Source: Shiella aurantiaca (GTDB lineage Bacteria > Bacteroidota > Bacteroidia > Cytophagales > Cyclobacteriaceae). Taken from it: DNA of 64,000 nucleotides. The notes below the pieces were generated by a model. That model saw only the letters and a list, made by a program, of their open reading frames with translations, ran no database searches and had not been told where the DNA came from. The translations under genes were made by a program, and so were the position numbers. How positions within the stretch are numbered: position 1 is the stretch's first letter; every line of letters begins with the position of its first letter. Below are positions 53,446 to 63,696 of the stretch, one piece after another. The DNA lies in NCBI GenBank assembly GCA_030412945.1, contig JAUHJS010000001.1:310001-374000 (forward strand), read 5' to 3'.

Positions 53446-54906
53446 ATGAAAGAACTAATTAACGACATCGGCATTTTGCCCGCTCAGGAGTCTACCGAAA
53501 GCTGCGAAACTTTCAAAACCTCTGCTGAAGCCAATACAGGCAAAGAGCGCAAAGTATATATCGAAAGCTACGGCTGTCAGATGAACTTCTCGGACAGCGA
53601 GATTGTAGCTTCCATCATGCATGACAACGGCTTTGATACCACCTCGGATTTCAAAAAAGCCGATGTTATTTTCTTAAATACCTGCTCCATCCGTGAGAAG
53701 GCAGAACAAACGGTACGCAACCGTCTGGTGCACTTCAATGGCCTTAAAAGAAACAATCCTTCCCTTATGGTGGGTGTGCTTGGCTGTATGGCTGAGCGAC
53801 TAAAAGGCAAACTGTTGGAAGAAGAGAAAATTGTAGACATAGTAGCCGGACCAGATGCCTACCGCGATTTGCCTAATTTGGTACAAACCGTAGACGATGG
53901 ACAGAAAGCGGTTAATACCTTCCTTTCAAGGGAAGAAACCTATGCCGACATTAACCCCATTCGCCTGAATAGCAATGGCGTATCGGCCTTTATTTCGATT
54001 ATGCGGGGTTGCGATAATATGTGCTCCTTCTGCGTGGTGCCTATGACCCGTGGGCGTGAGCGTAGCCGCGATCCTTTCTCTGTAGTAGCCGAAGCCAAGG
54101 CTTTATTTGAGCAGGGCTACCGCGAAGTAACTCTTCTAGGCCAGAACGTAGATTCGTATAAATGGAGTGCCGAGGAAAACAACAAAGCCCGCTTGGAAAA
54201 AATGCAAGTAGGTGAAGTCATCAATTTTGCCAATCTCTTGGAAATGGTCGCACAGGTAAGTCCCGATTTGCGCATCCGCTTCTCTACCTCGCATCCGAAA
54301 GACATTACCGATGAGGTATTGTATACCATGAAAAAGTATGACAATATCTGCAAGTACATTCACCTTCCGGTGCAAAGTGGCAATAGCCGTATCTTGGAAA
54401 TGATGAACCGTACCTACGACAGAGAATGGTATTTGAACCGCGTAGATGCCATCCGTAGGATTTTGGGCGAAGAGTGTGGCATTTCTTCAGATATGATTAC
54501 GGGCTTTTGCACCGAAACGGAAGAAGAACACCAAGATACCCTCAGTATGATGGACTACGTGCAGTACGATTATTCGTATATGTTCTATTACTCGGAACGC
54601 CCCGGCACGCTGGCGGCTAAAAAATACAAAGACGATATCAGCTTGGAGGTGAAGAAAAGAAGACTTTCAGAAATCATTGCCAAGCAGCATGAGCTTTCGC
54701 TTAAGCGCAATCAATTGGATGTCAACAAAGTATTCCGTGTATTGGTAGAAGGCACTTCTAAACGTTCCGAAGACTATTTGCAAGGGCGCAATAGTGCCAA
54801 TAAAGTAATCGTATTTCCTAAAAAGAATTTCAAAAAAGGGGACTATGTAGATGTACGCGTAACAAGCTGTACATCAGGTACCCTCACAGGCGAAAGCATA
54901 AATTAA
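53446..54906 (+). CDS. miaB: tRNA-2-methylthio-N6-dimethylallyladenosine synthase
   Basis: Radical-SAM methylthiotransferase for tRNA A37, 486 residues. The N-terminal UPF0004 domain holds the cluster cysteines ([36 protein letters not shown]). The radical SAM motif is [21 protein letters not shown]-terminal TRAM domain ends with [19 protein letters not shown]. It is first in an operon with the sigma-54 regulator, lptE, a TPR-like gene and secG. The miaE homologue at 28255 could act on its product. Confidence 0.96.
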   Translation: MKELINDIGILPAQESTESCETFKTSAEANTGKERKVYIESYGCQMNFSDSEIVASIMHDNGFDTTSDFKKADVIFLNTCSIREKAEQTVRNRLVHFNGLKRNNPSLMVGVLGCMAERLKGKLLEEEKIVDIVAGPDAYRDLPNLVQTVDDGQKAVNTFLSREETYADINPIRLNSNGVSAFISIMRGCDNMCSFCVVPMTRGRERSRDPFSVVAEAKALFEQGYREVTLLGQNVDSYKWSAEENNKARLEKMQVGEVINFANLLEMVAQVSPDLRIRFSTSHPKDITDEVLYTMKKYDNICKYIHLPVQSGNSRILEMMNRTYDREWYLNRVDAIRRILGEECGISSDMITGFCTETEEEHQDTLSMMDYVQYDYSYMFYYSERPGTLAAKKYKDDISLEVKKRRLSEIIAKQHELSLKRNQLDVNKVFRVLVEGTSKRSEDYLQGRNSANKVIVFPKKNFKKGDYVDVRVTSCTSGTLTGESIN

Positions 54907-54912
54907 GAGCGA

Positions 54913-56178
54913 GTGACTGACAAAGAACTGGTAAGCATCAAGCAGCGGTTTGGGATCATCGGTAATAGCCCCTTGCTCAACCAAGCCATACGGGTGGCCG
55001 TACAGGTGGCGCCTACCGACATGACCGTACTCATCACTGGCGAGAGTGGTAGCGGAAAGGAGTCTTTTTCCAAAATCATCCACCAGCTGAGCAGCCGTAA
55101 GCATGGACAATTCATTGCCATCAACTGTGGCGCTATTCCCGAAGGAACTATCGATTCCGAACTCTTTGGGCACGAAAAAGGCTCATTCACCGGAGCACAT
55201 GATGCCCGCAAAGGCTATTTTGAGGTGTCGAATGGTGGTACTATTTTCTTAGATGAAATTGGGGAAATGCCCGTAGGTACACAGGCCCGCCTTTTGCGGG
55301 TGCTTGAAAACGGAGAATTTATAAAAGTAGGCTCTTCCAAAGTACAAAAAACCGATGTGCGTGTGGTAGCCGCTACCAATGTAAACTTGCTCAAGGCGGT
55401 TGAAAAAGGGAAATTCAGAGAAGACCTCTATTACCGACTCAATACCGTCCCTATTTATGTACCACCTTTGCGAGAACGTGGCACGGATATCGAACTATTA
55501 TTCCGAAAATTCGCTACCGACTTTGCCGAAAAATACCGCGTGAAGGCAATCACTTTGACAGATGACGCTAAGGAGGCAATCATAAAATACCGCTTTCCGG
55601 GGAATATCCGCCAGTTAAAAAATATTGCTGAACAGATTTCCGTTTTGGAAATGGAGCGTGAAGTCAGTGCCGAAACCTTATTGAAATACCTCCCGAGGGA
55701 AAGCGCCATGGTGCCGGCCCTATTCGAATCGCAGAGTCAGGCGGCCGATAATTTTTCGGAGCGCGATATCTTATACAAGGTATTGTTCGATATGAAAAAG
55801 GACATGAACGACCTGAAGAAGCTGGTTCATGATATCATCAAGAATGACACGACCAGCCAAAGCATGATTGATGAAAACAGGCACTTGTTCCACAGTTTGG
55901 ATGAAGAAGAGGTAAGCTACGAGGAAGAAAACCCTTCTACCCCTTTGATTCTCTCCAAACCCAATACGGCTCCCAGTGCCTACGAGATTGAAAGCATAGA
56001 AGACATTGAACATGTGGCCGAAGAAGAGGATTCTTTAAGCATCGAGAAAAAAGAAAAAGAACTGATATTAAGGGCCTTACAAAAAAACAACCATAAGCGT
56101 AAGTATGCGGCACGCGATTTGGGAATCTCCGAACGCACGCTTTACCGTAAGATCAAACAATATGAAATTGAAGAATAA
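54913..56178 (+). CDS. Sigma-54-dependent activator without receiver domain
   Basis: A bacterial enhancer-binding protein of 421 residues, starting at GTG 54913, six bases after miaB. The AAA+ domain has Walker A GESGSGKE (43-50), the sigma-54 contact loop GSFTGA (90-95; usual GAFTGA), and Walker B IFLDEIGEMP. A linker with acidic segments leads to a Fis-type helix-turn-helix (about 378-421; NNHKRKYAARDLGISERTLYRKI). No input domain is present, so activity may be set by expression or a partner. The groES promoter in this window is sigma-54-like. Confidence 0.93.
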   Translation: MTDKELVSIKQRFGIIGNSPLLNQAIRVAVQVAPTDMTVLITGESGSGKESFSKIIHQLSSRKHGQFIAINCGAIPEGTIDSELFGHEKGSFTGAHDARKGYFEVSNGGTIFLDEIGEMPVGTQARLLRVLENGEFIKVGSSKVQKTDVRVVAATNVNLLKAVEKGKFREDLYYRLNTVPIYVPPLRERGTDIELLFRKFATDFAEKYRVKAITLTDDAKEAIIKYRFPGNIRQLKNIAEQISVLEMEREVSAETLLKYLPRESAMVPALFESQSQAADNFSERDILYKVLFDMKKDMNDLKKLVHDIIKNDTTSQSMIDENRHLFHSLDEEEVSYEEENPSTPLILSKPNTAPSAYEIESIEDIEHVAEEEDSLSIEKKEKELILRALQKNNHKRKYAARDLGISERTLYRKIKQYEIEE

Positions 56179-56692
56179 ATCTTTTTTTGTATTCCTTATT
56201 GCCCTACTCCCATTGTCGGGTTGTGGCGTTTACTCATTTACCGGAGCGTCTCTTTCGCCCGATATCAAGACCATGTCTATCGCCACTTTTTATGACAACT
56301 CAGGCCAGGGACCGGCCGGCATGGGCCAAAATTTCACTGAATCTATTAAAGATTATTTCCAGCAAAATACCAGTCTAGCCCTTGTTCAAACCGATGGCGA
56401 CCTGCAAATGGAAGGCAATATTGTGGGCTACCGCATTACTCCTATTGCACCTACCGCCTCAGGAAATGCCAATGTGGCCGATCAGGCGGGTTTGCAGCGA
56501 CTGACCATTACCGTGAGTGTTACCTTTGTGAATACCAAAGACGAAACCGCCAATTTCAAGAAGTCTTTTAGCTTTTATGACGATTTCAATCCCAATACCG
56601 AAAGCCTTACCTCAGCGGAACCCCGCCTGATTGAGACCATTTTCGACCAAATTGTTTTCGACATATTCAATGCATCGGTTGCCAATTGGTAA
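56162..56692 (+). CDS. lptE: LptE-family outer-membrane lipoprotein
   Basis: Lipoprotein of 176 residues, start ATG 56162, overlapping the regulator by 17 bp. The signal ends in LPLSGC (Cys about 20). GVYSFTGASLSPDIKTMSI is typical of the Bacteroidota LptE family that plugs the LPS transporter LptD at the outer membrane. No other lpt gene is near. Confidence 0.87.
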   Translation: MKLKNKSFFVFLIALLPLSGCGVYSFTGASLSPDIKTMSIATFYDNSGQGPAGMGQNFTESIKDYFQQNTSLALVQTDGDLQMEGNIVGYRITPIAPTASGNANVADQAGLQRLTITVSVTFVNTKDETANFKKSFSFYDDFNPNTESLTSAEPRLIETIFDQIVFDIFNASVANW

Positions 56693-56730
56693 AAAAGACC
56701 TATTTTTACCCTCCAGAAAATACAAAAACA

Positions 56731-57699
56731 GTGAACAAACGCAAAATAATCGATCTTATCCGCCATCCTAATCGGCTCACCGAAGAGGATATTTCCGGCT
56801 TGGAAGACCTATTGCGCGAACATCCGTATTTTCAGAATGCACATTTTTTACTAGCCAAGGCAGCTCATCTTACGCAGTATCCTAAAAAGGCTCGATTCAC
56901 CCAACGAGCAGCTGTTTTTGCTATTGACCGTCCTTTTCTAAAGCACTACTTGTCTGATGATTTTGTGCCGCAGGTATTGGAAGAAGTGGTAGAAATTGCC
57001 GAAACGCAAGTCATAGAAACAGCCCCACCGGTAGTAGAACAGCAACCAGAACCGGAATTTATCATCAAAACCGATGCACCCAAAGACCGCATTGTGTTTA
57101 ATAATGCTCCTGAGCAAACCAATGCTACCGATTCTTTGGTGGCAGAAGTAAAAGCCAATTTGAAACGCCTGCAAGCTACAAAAGACCACATGCAGGAAGT
57201 GGAAGATGCCATGCCGGATGCCGCTCCCATTAAGGAAAAGAAAAAAGCGCCTGCTAAAGCAAAAAAGGTTGGAAAAGAAGAAAGTAAGGCTTCACCTAAA
57301 TCCGTAAAGGCTACGACCAAGGAGAAAAAGTCGGCCAAAGAAACATCGTCAACTCCCAAGGAAAAGGTAGCTAAAGCACCTAAGGTTGAAACTGAAAAAA
57401 AAAACGCCAAGGAAAAACTCCCTCAGGAAGAGCAGAATAAAATAATCGACCAATTCATAGAAGCCATACCAAGCATAAGCAAAAGTAAGGCAATAAATGA
57501 TGATGCAGCCCCTGCGGTGGACCTTTCTGAAACGCTAAGCTATTCCATGGAAGACTTCGTAACAGAGAACCTGGCCGTAATTATGCTCAAGCAAGGCAAA
57601 GTAGATATCGCTATCGACATTTATAAGAAATTAATTTGGAAGTTTCCTCAAAAAAAAGCGTACTTTGCGACTCAAATTGAAAATTTAAAAAAACAATAG
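56731..57699 (+). CDS. TPR-like/Lys-Ala-rich protein of the miaB-secG operon
   Basis: About 322 residues from GTG 56731 (NKRKIIDLIRHPNRLTEEDI); a TTG at 56686 would overlap lptE. The N-terminal half carries a conserved helix-rich domain (LREHPYFQNAHFLLAKAAHL), the middle (about 180-240) is a low-complexity Lys/Ala/Glu segment, and the C-terminal end has one TPR-like pair (SYSMEDFVTENLAVIMLKQG ... AIDIYKKLIWKFPQKKAYFA). Such proteins sit beside secG in many Cytophagales; the function is not known. Confidence 0.8.
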   Translation: MNKRKIIDLIRHPNRLTEEDISGLEDLLREHPYFQNAHFLLAKAAHLTQYPKKARFTQRAAVFAIDRPFLKHYLSDDFVPQVLEEVVEIAETQVIETAPPVVEQQPEPEFIIKTDAPKDRIVFNNAPEQTNATDSLVAEVKANLKRLQATKDHMQEVEDAMPDAAPIKEKKKAPAKAKKVGKEESKASPKSVKATTKEKKSAKETSSTPKEKVAKAPKVETEKKNAKEKLPQEEQNKIIDQFIEAIPSISKSKAINDDAAPAVDLSETLSYSMEDFVTENLAVIMLKQGKVDIAIDIYKKLIWKFPQKKAYFATQIENLKKQ

Positions 57700-57703
57700 A
57701 TAC

Positions 57704-58081
57704 ATGTATTCGGTAATCATTGGATTAATTGTGGTAAGCGCCATTTTGTTGGTTTTAATCGTATTGGCACAAAACTCTAAAGGCGGAGGCCTAAGCAGCC
57801 AGTTTGGTGGCTCAGGTAACCAAATCATGGGGGTAAAAAGAACCACCGATATTCTAGAAAAATTGACTTGGGGATTTGCCATTGCCATTATTGTATTCAG
57901 CATGGCTACTACTGTATTGCTTAAAAACACAGAAGCAGCAGCCGAAGATGGTTTCAATAGCCCGAACTTGAACAAAGCACAGCAGCAACAAAGTGTATTG
58001 CCTGCTATCTCCGAGCCAGCGGCTACGGAAGAAGGCATGCTTGAAGAAGGTGCTACTCTAGAAACAGACAGCGTTGAATAA
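57704..58081 (+). CDS. secG: Preprotein translocase subunit SecG
   Basis: Small inner-membrane SecYEG component, 125 residues. Two membrane helices (about 3-23 and 53-73) flank the conserved LAQNSKGGGLSSQFGGSGNQIMG loop. The C-terminal tail is low-complexity. Last gene of the miaB operon, 4 bp after the TPR-like gene and followed by a terminator. Confidence 0.95.
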   Translation: MYSVIIGLIVVSAILLVLIVLAQNSKGGGLSSQFGGSGNQIMGVKRTTDILEKLTWGFAIAIIVFSMATTVLLKNTEAAAEDGFNSPNLNKAQQQQSVLPAISEPAATEEGMLEEGATLETDSVE

Positions 58082-58104
58082 GATTATTCTTATCAAAAGA
58101 TAGT

Positions 58105-58130
58105 AAAAACCGACCTTGTGTCGGTTTTTT
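58105..58130. terminator. Bidirectional terminator after secG
   Basis: AAAAACCGAC and GTCGGTTTTT around CTTGT, with T run. The convergent hypothetical gene ends at its edge. Confidence 0.8.
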
Positions 58131-58843
58131 TATGCCCTTACGCTTACGTAACGAACCAATAACCGCTTAGCCATAGGGAAAATAGTTTCCTCATACGGAT
58201 AGGGATGCCGCGCCCGAATGACATAAGTAGCCGGATGTGGCATATCGGTAAACTGGCGCACCAGTTGTGCCTTTATTTGCTCATAAGTACGCGAAATACT
58301 CCTTCTCACTTCTTCAATAAAGGTGGTATGCAAGCCACGGAAAGTATCTTGCGCCCCTTGAAAAAGGCTCACTTGGTACCGATATACCTGCACCGAATGA
58401 GCAGCATTGTCAATCAGCACATAGCCCTCTTGGTTGTACAGCGCATTTAGGCCTACCGGAAAAATCTCCAGTGCTTCTTCTACATGCTGATGCAACTCCT
58501 TCCCTTTCTCCAATACAGGCGCCATCTGGGCCTGGGCATAGGTTAAAATGGATTCAATCTCCTCCATCAGGACATCATCTTGCACCAGTTTTTGGTAGGT
58601 AAACTGAAGTTTTTCAAAATCGGCACGGGTAATTTTTTGTGGAAAGTCCTCATACAGCAGCGTCTTCGATTGCTTGATGTGCAGGAGGTTTTGATAATGA
58701 AAGTGTAAATCAGCAATAAAAGGATACAGGCATTTTCCGTCAAAGCGCGCCTTCACACGCTGCAAATAGGCCAGCAGCACATACTTTTTGTACTCAAAGT
58801 CTACTATCCCTTGTGTAATCCAATCATGATCGAGCTTTTCCAT
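58130..58843 (-). CDS. Hypothetical protein, all-helical, conserved-looking
   Basis: I do not recognise this protein. It has about 237 residues from ATG 58843 (or 241 from 58855) and no signal peptide. It is mostly alpha-helical with acidic/aromatic helices (VDFEYKKYVLLAYLQRVKAR, EEIESILTYAQAQMAPVLEK) and ends in a mixed segment (HPATYVIRARHPYPYEETIF). It is read against the secG and groES genes; coding is supported by length and by the absence of a competing frame. Confidence 0.75.
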   Translation of the reverse strand: MEKLDHDWITQGIVDFEYKKYVLLAYLQRVKARFDGKCLYPFIADLHFHYQNLLHIKQSKTLLYEDFPQKITRADFEKLQFTYQKLVQDDVLMEEIESILTYAQAQMAPVLEKGKELHQHVEEALEIFPVGLNALYNQEGYVLIDNAAHSVQVYRYQVSLFQGAQDTFRGLHTTFIEEVRRSISRTYEQIKAQLVRQFTDMPHPATYVIRARHPYPYEETIFPMAKRLLVRYVSVRA

Positions 58844-58905
58844 AGGTTCCACCATTTTATCAGTTCACTATCTTAAGTTAATACCTTTTGAAGAAACATG
58901 GTAAT

Positions 58906-59017
58906 CTGCCAGAAAAATCCTTTGCCAGTAAACACCTCCTGTATCACCCTGCAAGAATGTCAGACAGAAGAGTCTCTTGGAACAAACTCTGCCAAAAAAT
59001 CCTGACAGAATCTGCCA
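58906..59017. promoter_or_regulatory. Array of CTGNCA elements upstream of groES
   Basis: CTGCCA or its complement-type variants occur at 58906, 58923, 58989, 59002 (CTGACA) and 59012, with TGTCAGACA at 58958-58966. The last two are 10 bp apart. The array ends just before the sigma-54-like promoter, so it may form the upstream activation sites of an enhancer-binding protein. Confidence 0.5.
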
Positions 59018-59025
59018 AAATCCAA

Positions 59026-59041
59026 TTGGCATACATTGTGC
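59026..59041 (+). promoter_or_regulatory. Sigma-54-like promoter of groES-groEL
   Basis: TTGGCATACATTGTGC keeps the invariant GG (-24) and GC (-12) at the required 12-base spacing and differs from TGGCACG-N4-TTGC in three positions. It would start transcription about 40 bp before groES. A TATAATTTG stretch closer to the gene could be an additional sigma-70 type box. Confidence 0.5.
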
Positions 59042-59093
59042 GTAATGGCCTTGTAGAAAAATTGAACTTAACTAAATATAATTTGTGTCAACT

Positions 59094-59372
59094 ATGTCAA
59101 AAGTATCTCTAAAACCTTTGGCAGACAGAGTTCTTGTGGAACCTGCTGCAGCTGAAGAAAAAACAGCTTCCGGTATTTTTATCCCTGATACGGCAAAAGA
59201 AAAGCCTCAGAGAGGTTCCATTGTAGCCGTAGGTGCTGGCAAAAAGGATGAACCTATGACGGTAAAAGTAGGCGATCAGGTATTGTACGGTAAATATGCC
59301 GGTACTGAAATTACCGTAGACGGTAAGGACTATCTGATAATGAGAGAGTCTGATATTTTCGCAGTTCTTTAA
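59094..59372 (+). CDS. groES: Co-chaperonin GroES
   Basis: Co-chaperonin of 92 residues that caps GroEL. The family signature [20 protein letters not shown] begins near residue 6; [20 protein letters not shown] carries the mobile loop. The ATG at 59094 is used; the GTG at 59085 is not. It is 27 bp before groEL. Confidence 0.97.
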   Translation: MSKVSLKPLADRVLVEPAAAEEKTASGIFIPDTAKEKPQRGSIVAVGAGKKDEPMTVKVGDQVLYGKYAGTEITVDGKDYLIMRESDIFAVL

Positions 59373-59378
59373 TCGTAA

Positions 59379-61031
<1,653 letters not shown>

Positions 61032-61049
61032 TCCCACATAAAACTCCTT

Positions 61050-61075
61050 AAAAGGCCTCATTTGAGGCCTTTTTT
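61050..61075 (+). terminator. Terminator after groEL
   Basis: AAAAGGCCTC and GAGGCCTTTT around ATTT, with T run. Confidence 0.85.
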
Positions 61076-61146
61076 GTTTTTAGCCCCATTAAATCATTGA
61101 AAAATTATAGTCTTTCCTTATATTCGTTACAAATCTGACTGTCCCT

Positions 61147-61518
61147 ATGAACGCGAACCACGAATTTGATACCTATCCTGAGTATCTACTTTTTCTCTTT
61201 ATCCATACGGCCAATGCCGACTATAGCTTTAAAGGAGCCGAAGTAGATGTGATTTTGAACAAAATGGAGGTATACTTCCAAGAAGGAGAAACCACCGAAG
61301 AGCTGCACGACTTATTTGTGAAGATGAAAGATGCCTACGATAAGCTAGGCGATTACGATATCAAAACCATCATTTTCAATAACTACAAGAAATTTTCAGG
61401 CAAGACCGGAAACAAAGACCGCATCTTTATTGACCTGCACGAAATCATTTCGGCCGATGGCTTTATTCATGAAGAAGAAACCCGGGTAATTGAAGAATTG
61501 AAAATTTTATTGAGATAA
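61147..61518 (+). CDS. TerB-like small protein
   Basis: A helical protein of 123 residues related to the TerB fold: IHTANADYSFKGAEVDVI and HEIISADGFIHEEETRVIEEL contain the acidic repeat motif. Short single gene between two terminators. Function unknown. Confidence 0.75.
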   Translation: MNANHEFDTYPEYLLFLFIHTANADYSFKGAEVDVILNKMEVYFQEGETTEELHDLFVKMKDAYDKLGDYDIKTIIFNNYKKFSGKTGNKDRIFIDLHEIISADGFIHEEETRVIEELKILLR

Positions 61519-61550
61519 AGAACGTACAGAATACTAATAATACAAGATTC

Positions 61551-61590
61551 AAAGCTCATCGAACCCGTTTTCAATGAGCTTTCCTTTTTA
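61551..61590 (+). terminator. Terminator after the TerB-like gene
   Basis: AAAGCTCAT pairs with ATGAGCTTT over a 14-base loop, followed by a T-rich tail. Confidence 0.65.
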
Positions 61591-61879
61591 TAGCCTATCA
61601 CATCTAGATTCAGTATTCCATCCTTTTTCGGGGAGTTACCAAATCGTTTCAAGTCAAACCATGTACCTTCTCACTCTAAGTAGATTTAGGCTTAAAGTAA
61701 TAAAATGCAAAAAAAAATCAAATAGTAACAAAATACTAATCAAATATGTTGGAGATATCCTCCAATTCTGATACACTTGCAAAACGAGCTTATTAAGAAC
61801 CATCACAGCCCCCATCGATGGTATAGCTTACTTCATCTAACATTTTTTTTAAAACAAAGAAAAAAAACAGAGGCAATGT

Positions 61880-61904
61880 GCTGCGGTTTCTAGGAAACCC
61901 CAGC
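61880..61904. other. Structured hairpin in the leader of the metalloprotease gene
   Basis: GCTGCGGTTTC, TAG loop, GAAACCCCAGC forms 10 pairs with one C-C mismatch. It has no T run, so it is not a standard terminator. AAAGGAG follows at 61907-61913, 6 bp before an ATG. Confidence 0.45.
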
Positions 61905-62025
61905 GCAAAGGAGATTTTGTATGCCCTCCTACATCAAAGGCAAAAATAAGCCCCGCCCCATTTACTGACCTGAGAAATTAGCACTGGGACGAGGCAATCA
62001 ACAAAAATGTTAATCCATCAAATGT

Positions 62026-63696
62026 ATGAAAAAACCAACATTTAATCGGCTACTAGGCCTCCTTCTTGGACTTGGCATGTTAAACGCTTGTCAATTCCAA
62101 GAAAACAAACTCGCTGAAAACCCTGATGTTTTTCAGGAAGCAGGACTCAAGGCCACCCAACTGGGACGGAAGCTGGAAAACGCCTACTCAATAGAGAACA
62201 TGACGAAAGCTTTAGAAAATCTCAAAGGCGGAAGTAATGCACGTATGGCCAATGAAATCGAGATTGTGCCTACGCACAGGTATATTCGGCTCTTCCCAAA
62301 ATCTGATGAGGATATGTAACGCTTGGAAGCTGACTCCCTTCACTTGTACGATTATCCCTTAGACTATGAGATTGAGGTAGTGGGAGACTATTATATCGAC
62401 CCCAATGTAAACCCTACGGAAGGCAAATGGTTCTATACGGCCGTTCCAGTTACTTATTCCGTTCCCTCTGAGGTAGAAACTGAAATACTGGCTGACTTAT
62501 TCTTGCCTGAATCCCTGCAGGAAGAAAATCCTGAAGGCAATCGGCAATCAGCCTACAACAGTTTCTTAGACGAACTGGAGTTTGAAGCCCTAAGGATAAC
62601 AGGCAACTTGCCTGAAGGGGTAGAAGAAAACACCCGCCTCCAAGGACTTCAGGCCAAAACATACCCCTCAGGAACCGTGATGGTACGAAACACGGACAAC
62701 GAAGAAATGATACCAGTGGTGGGAGTAAAAGTGCGCACCAGAAGAGCCTTCTCTTTTGGAAAAGGTTTTACCAATGAGGACGGGGAATACCGAGTTGACA
62801 AAGCTTACAGATACGACTGCCACTATACCCTCATTTTTGAAAACGAAGCAGGCTTTAAAGTATGGAACAGTATGGTGGATATTTCGGAAGCGCAACACTA
62901 CGTAGGCTCCCACAACCAAACGGGTTTTGACTTCAATATTGATGGCAACTCACGGGCTTGGCCTTTTGCCACCGTAAATAATGCCGCGGTGCGCTATTTG
63001 GAACATAGCAGCAACTTAGGCATACCTCAGCCTCCATCCGGCCTTAGGATAGCCGCCCTCAACCGCGAAGGTTGGTCTTCTGCGCCCATGCTCCGCAAAA
63101 CATGGGGCGTACTTGGCTTCACCACCCATTCGCAATTGGCCACTTTTCTTTTAAAAGCCAATCAATTAAACCTCAGTACCAATGTACTCGCCATTATTAC
63201 TAAATTCATACAGCCTGATATGATTATCTCAGCTTCCAGAACAAATGGAACTGAAGATGTATATGGAGTGGTTTTCCATGAAATGGCCCATGGCTCTCAC
63301 TTCAGCAAGGTAGGCAGCAGCTATTGGATCAAATACATTAATTATATTATGACCTATGGCATAGGCGACAATGGCCCCTATGGAGACGGCACAGGAGCCA
63401 ATGCGGGCTATTGTGGAATAGGCGAACAATGGGGCAATTATTTCTCGGCTGTTTGTATGGATAGGGAATGGCCTTTAGGTGATGGTGTTGGAGAATATTT
63501 GTTTGAAATTGAAGACTGGTATAATCCTGGTTTTTTGTTAGATGTGGATAATATAGCCGATATTACCACGCCCGAAATCTACAGCTGCTTGAGCAGCACT
63601 AGCTTTGCAAGTTTAATCAATTGTTTAAAAACTAAAACTAATAACGATGAACAAGTGGATGCGGCATTTACGAATTATACTGATTGGCCTGAATAG
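62026..63696 (+). pseudogene. Zinc metalloprotease lipoprotein interrupted by an in-frame stop codon
   Basis: One frame from ATG 62026 to 63696 would give about 556 residues, but a TAA at codon 98 (62317-62319) splits it. The two sides are plainly one protein: a lipoprotein start (LGLGMLNAC, Cys about 22), then DEDM, the stop, and RLEADSLHLYDYPLDYEIE. A regulatory-like domain (VVGVKVRTRRAFSFGKGFTN) is in the middle, and a zinc motif VVFHEMAHGSHF (HEMAH) with downstream GIGEQWGNYFSA lies near the end. With no ATG soon after the stop, the catalytic part probably depends on readthrough or is not made. Pseudogene or base-call error. Confidence 0.7.

Larger units (their letters stand above)
61519..62025. 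other. Long AT-rich intergenic region with a structured leader
   Basis: About 507 bp with no clear gene. It holds the terminator at 61551-61590, small inverted repeats (TTGGAG/CTCCAA near 61749-61765; ACCATC/GATGGT near 61799-61822), a strong hairpin at 61880-61904 and a possible 15-codon open frame at 61920-61967. It leads into the metalloprotease gene. Confidence 0.6.

Noticed and set aside
58888-59112. A 74-codon open frame in the groES promoter region
   Set aside because: It overlaps the sigma-54-like promoter and the CTGNCA array, uses Leu/Lys-rich random sequence and has no recognisable domain.
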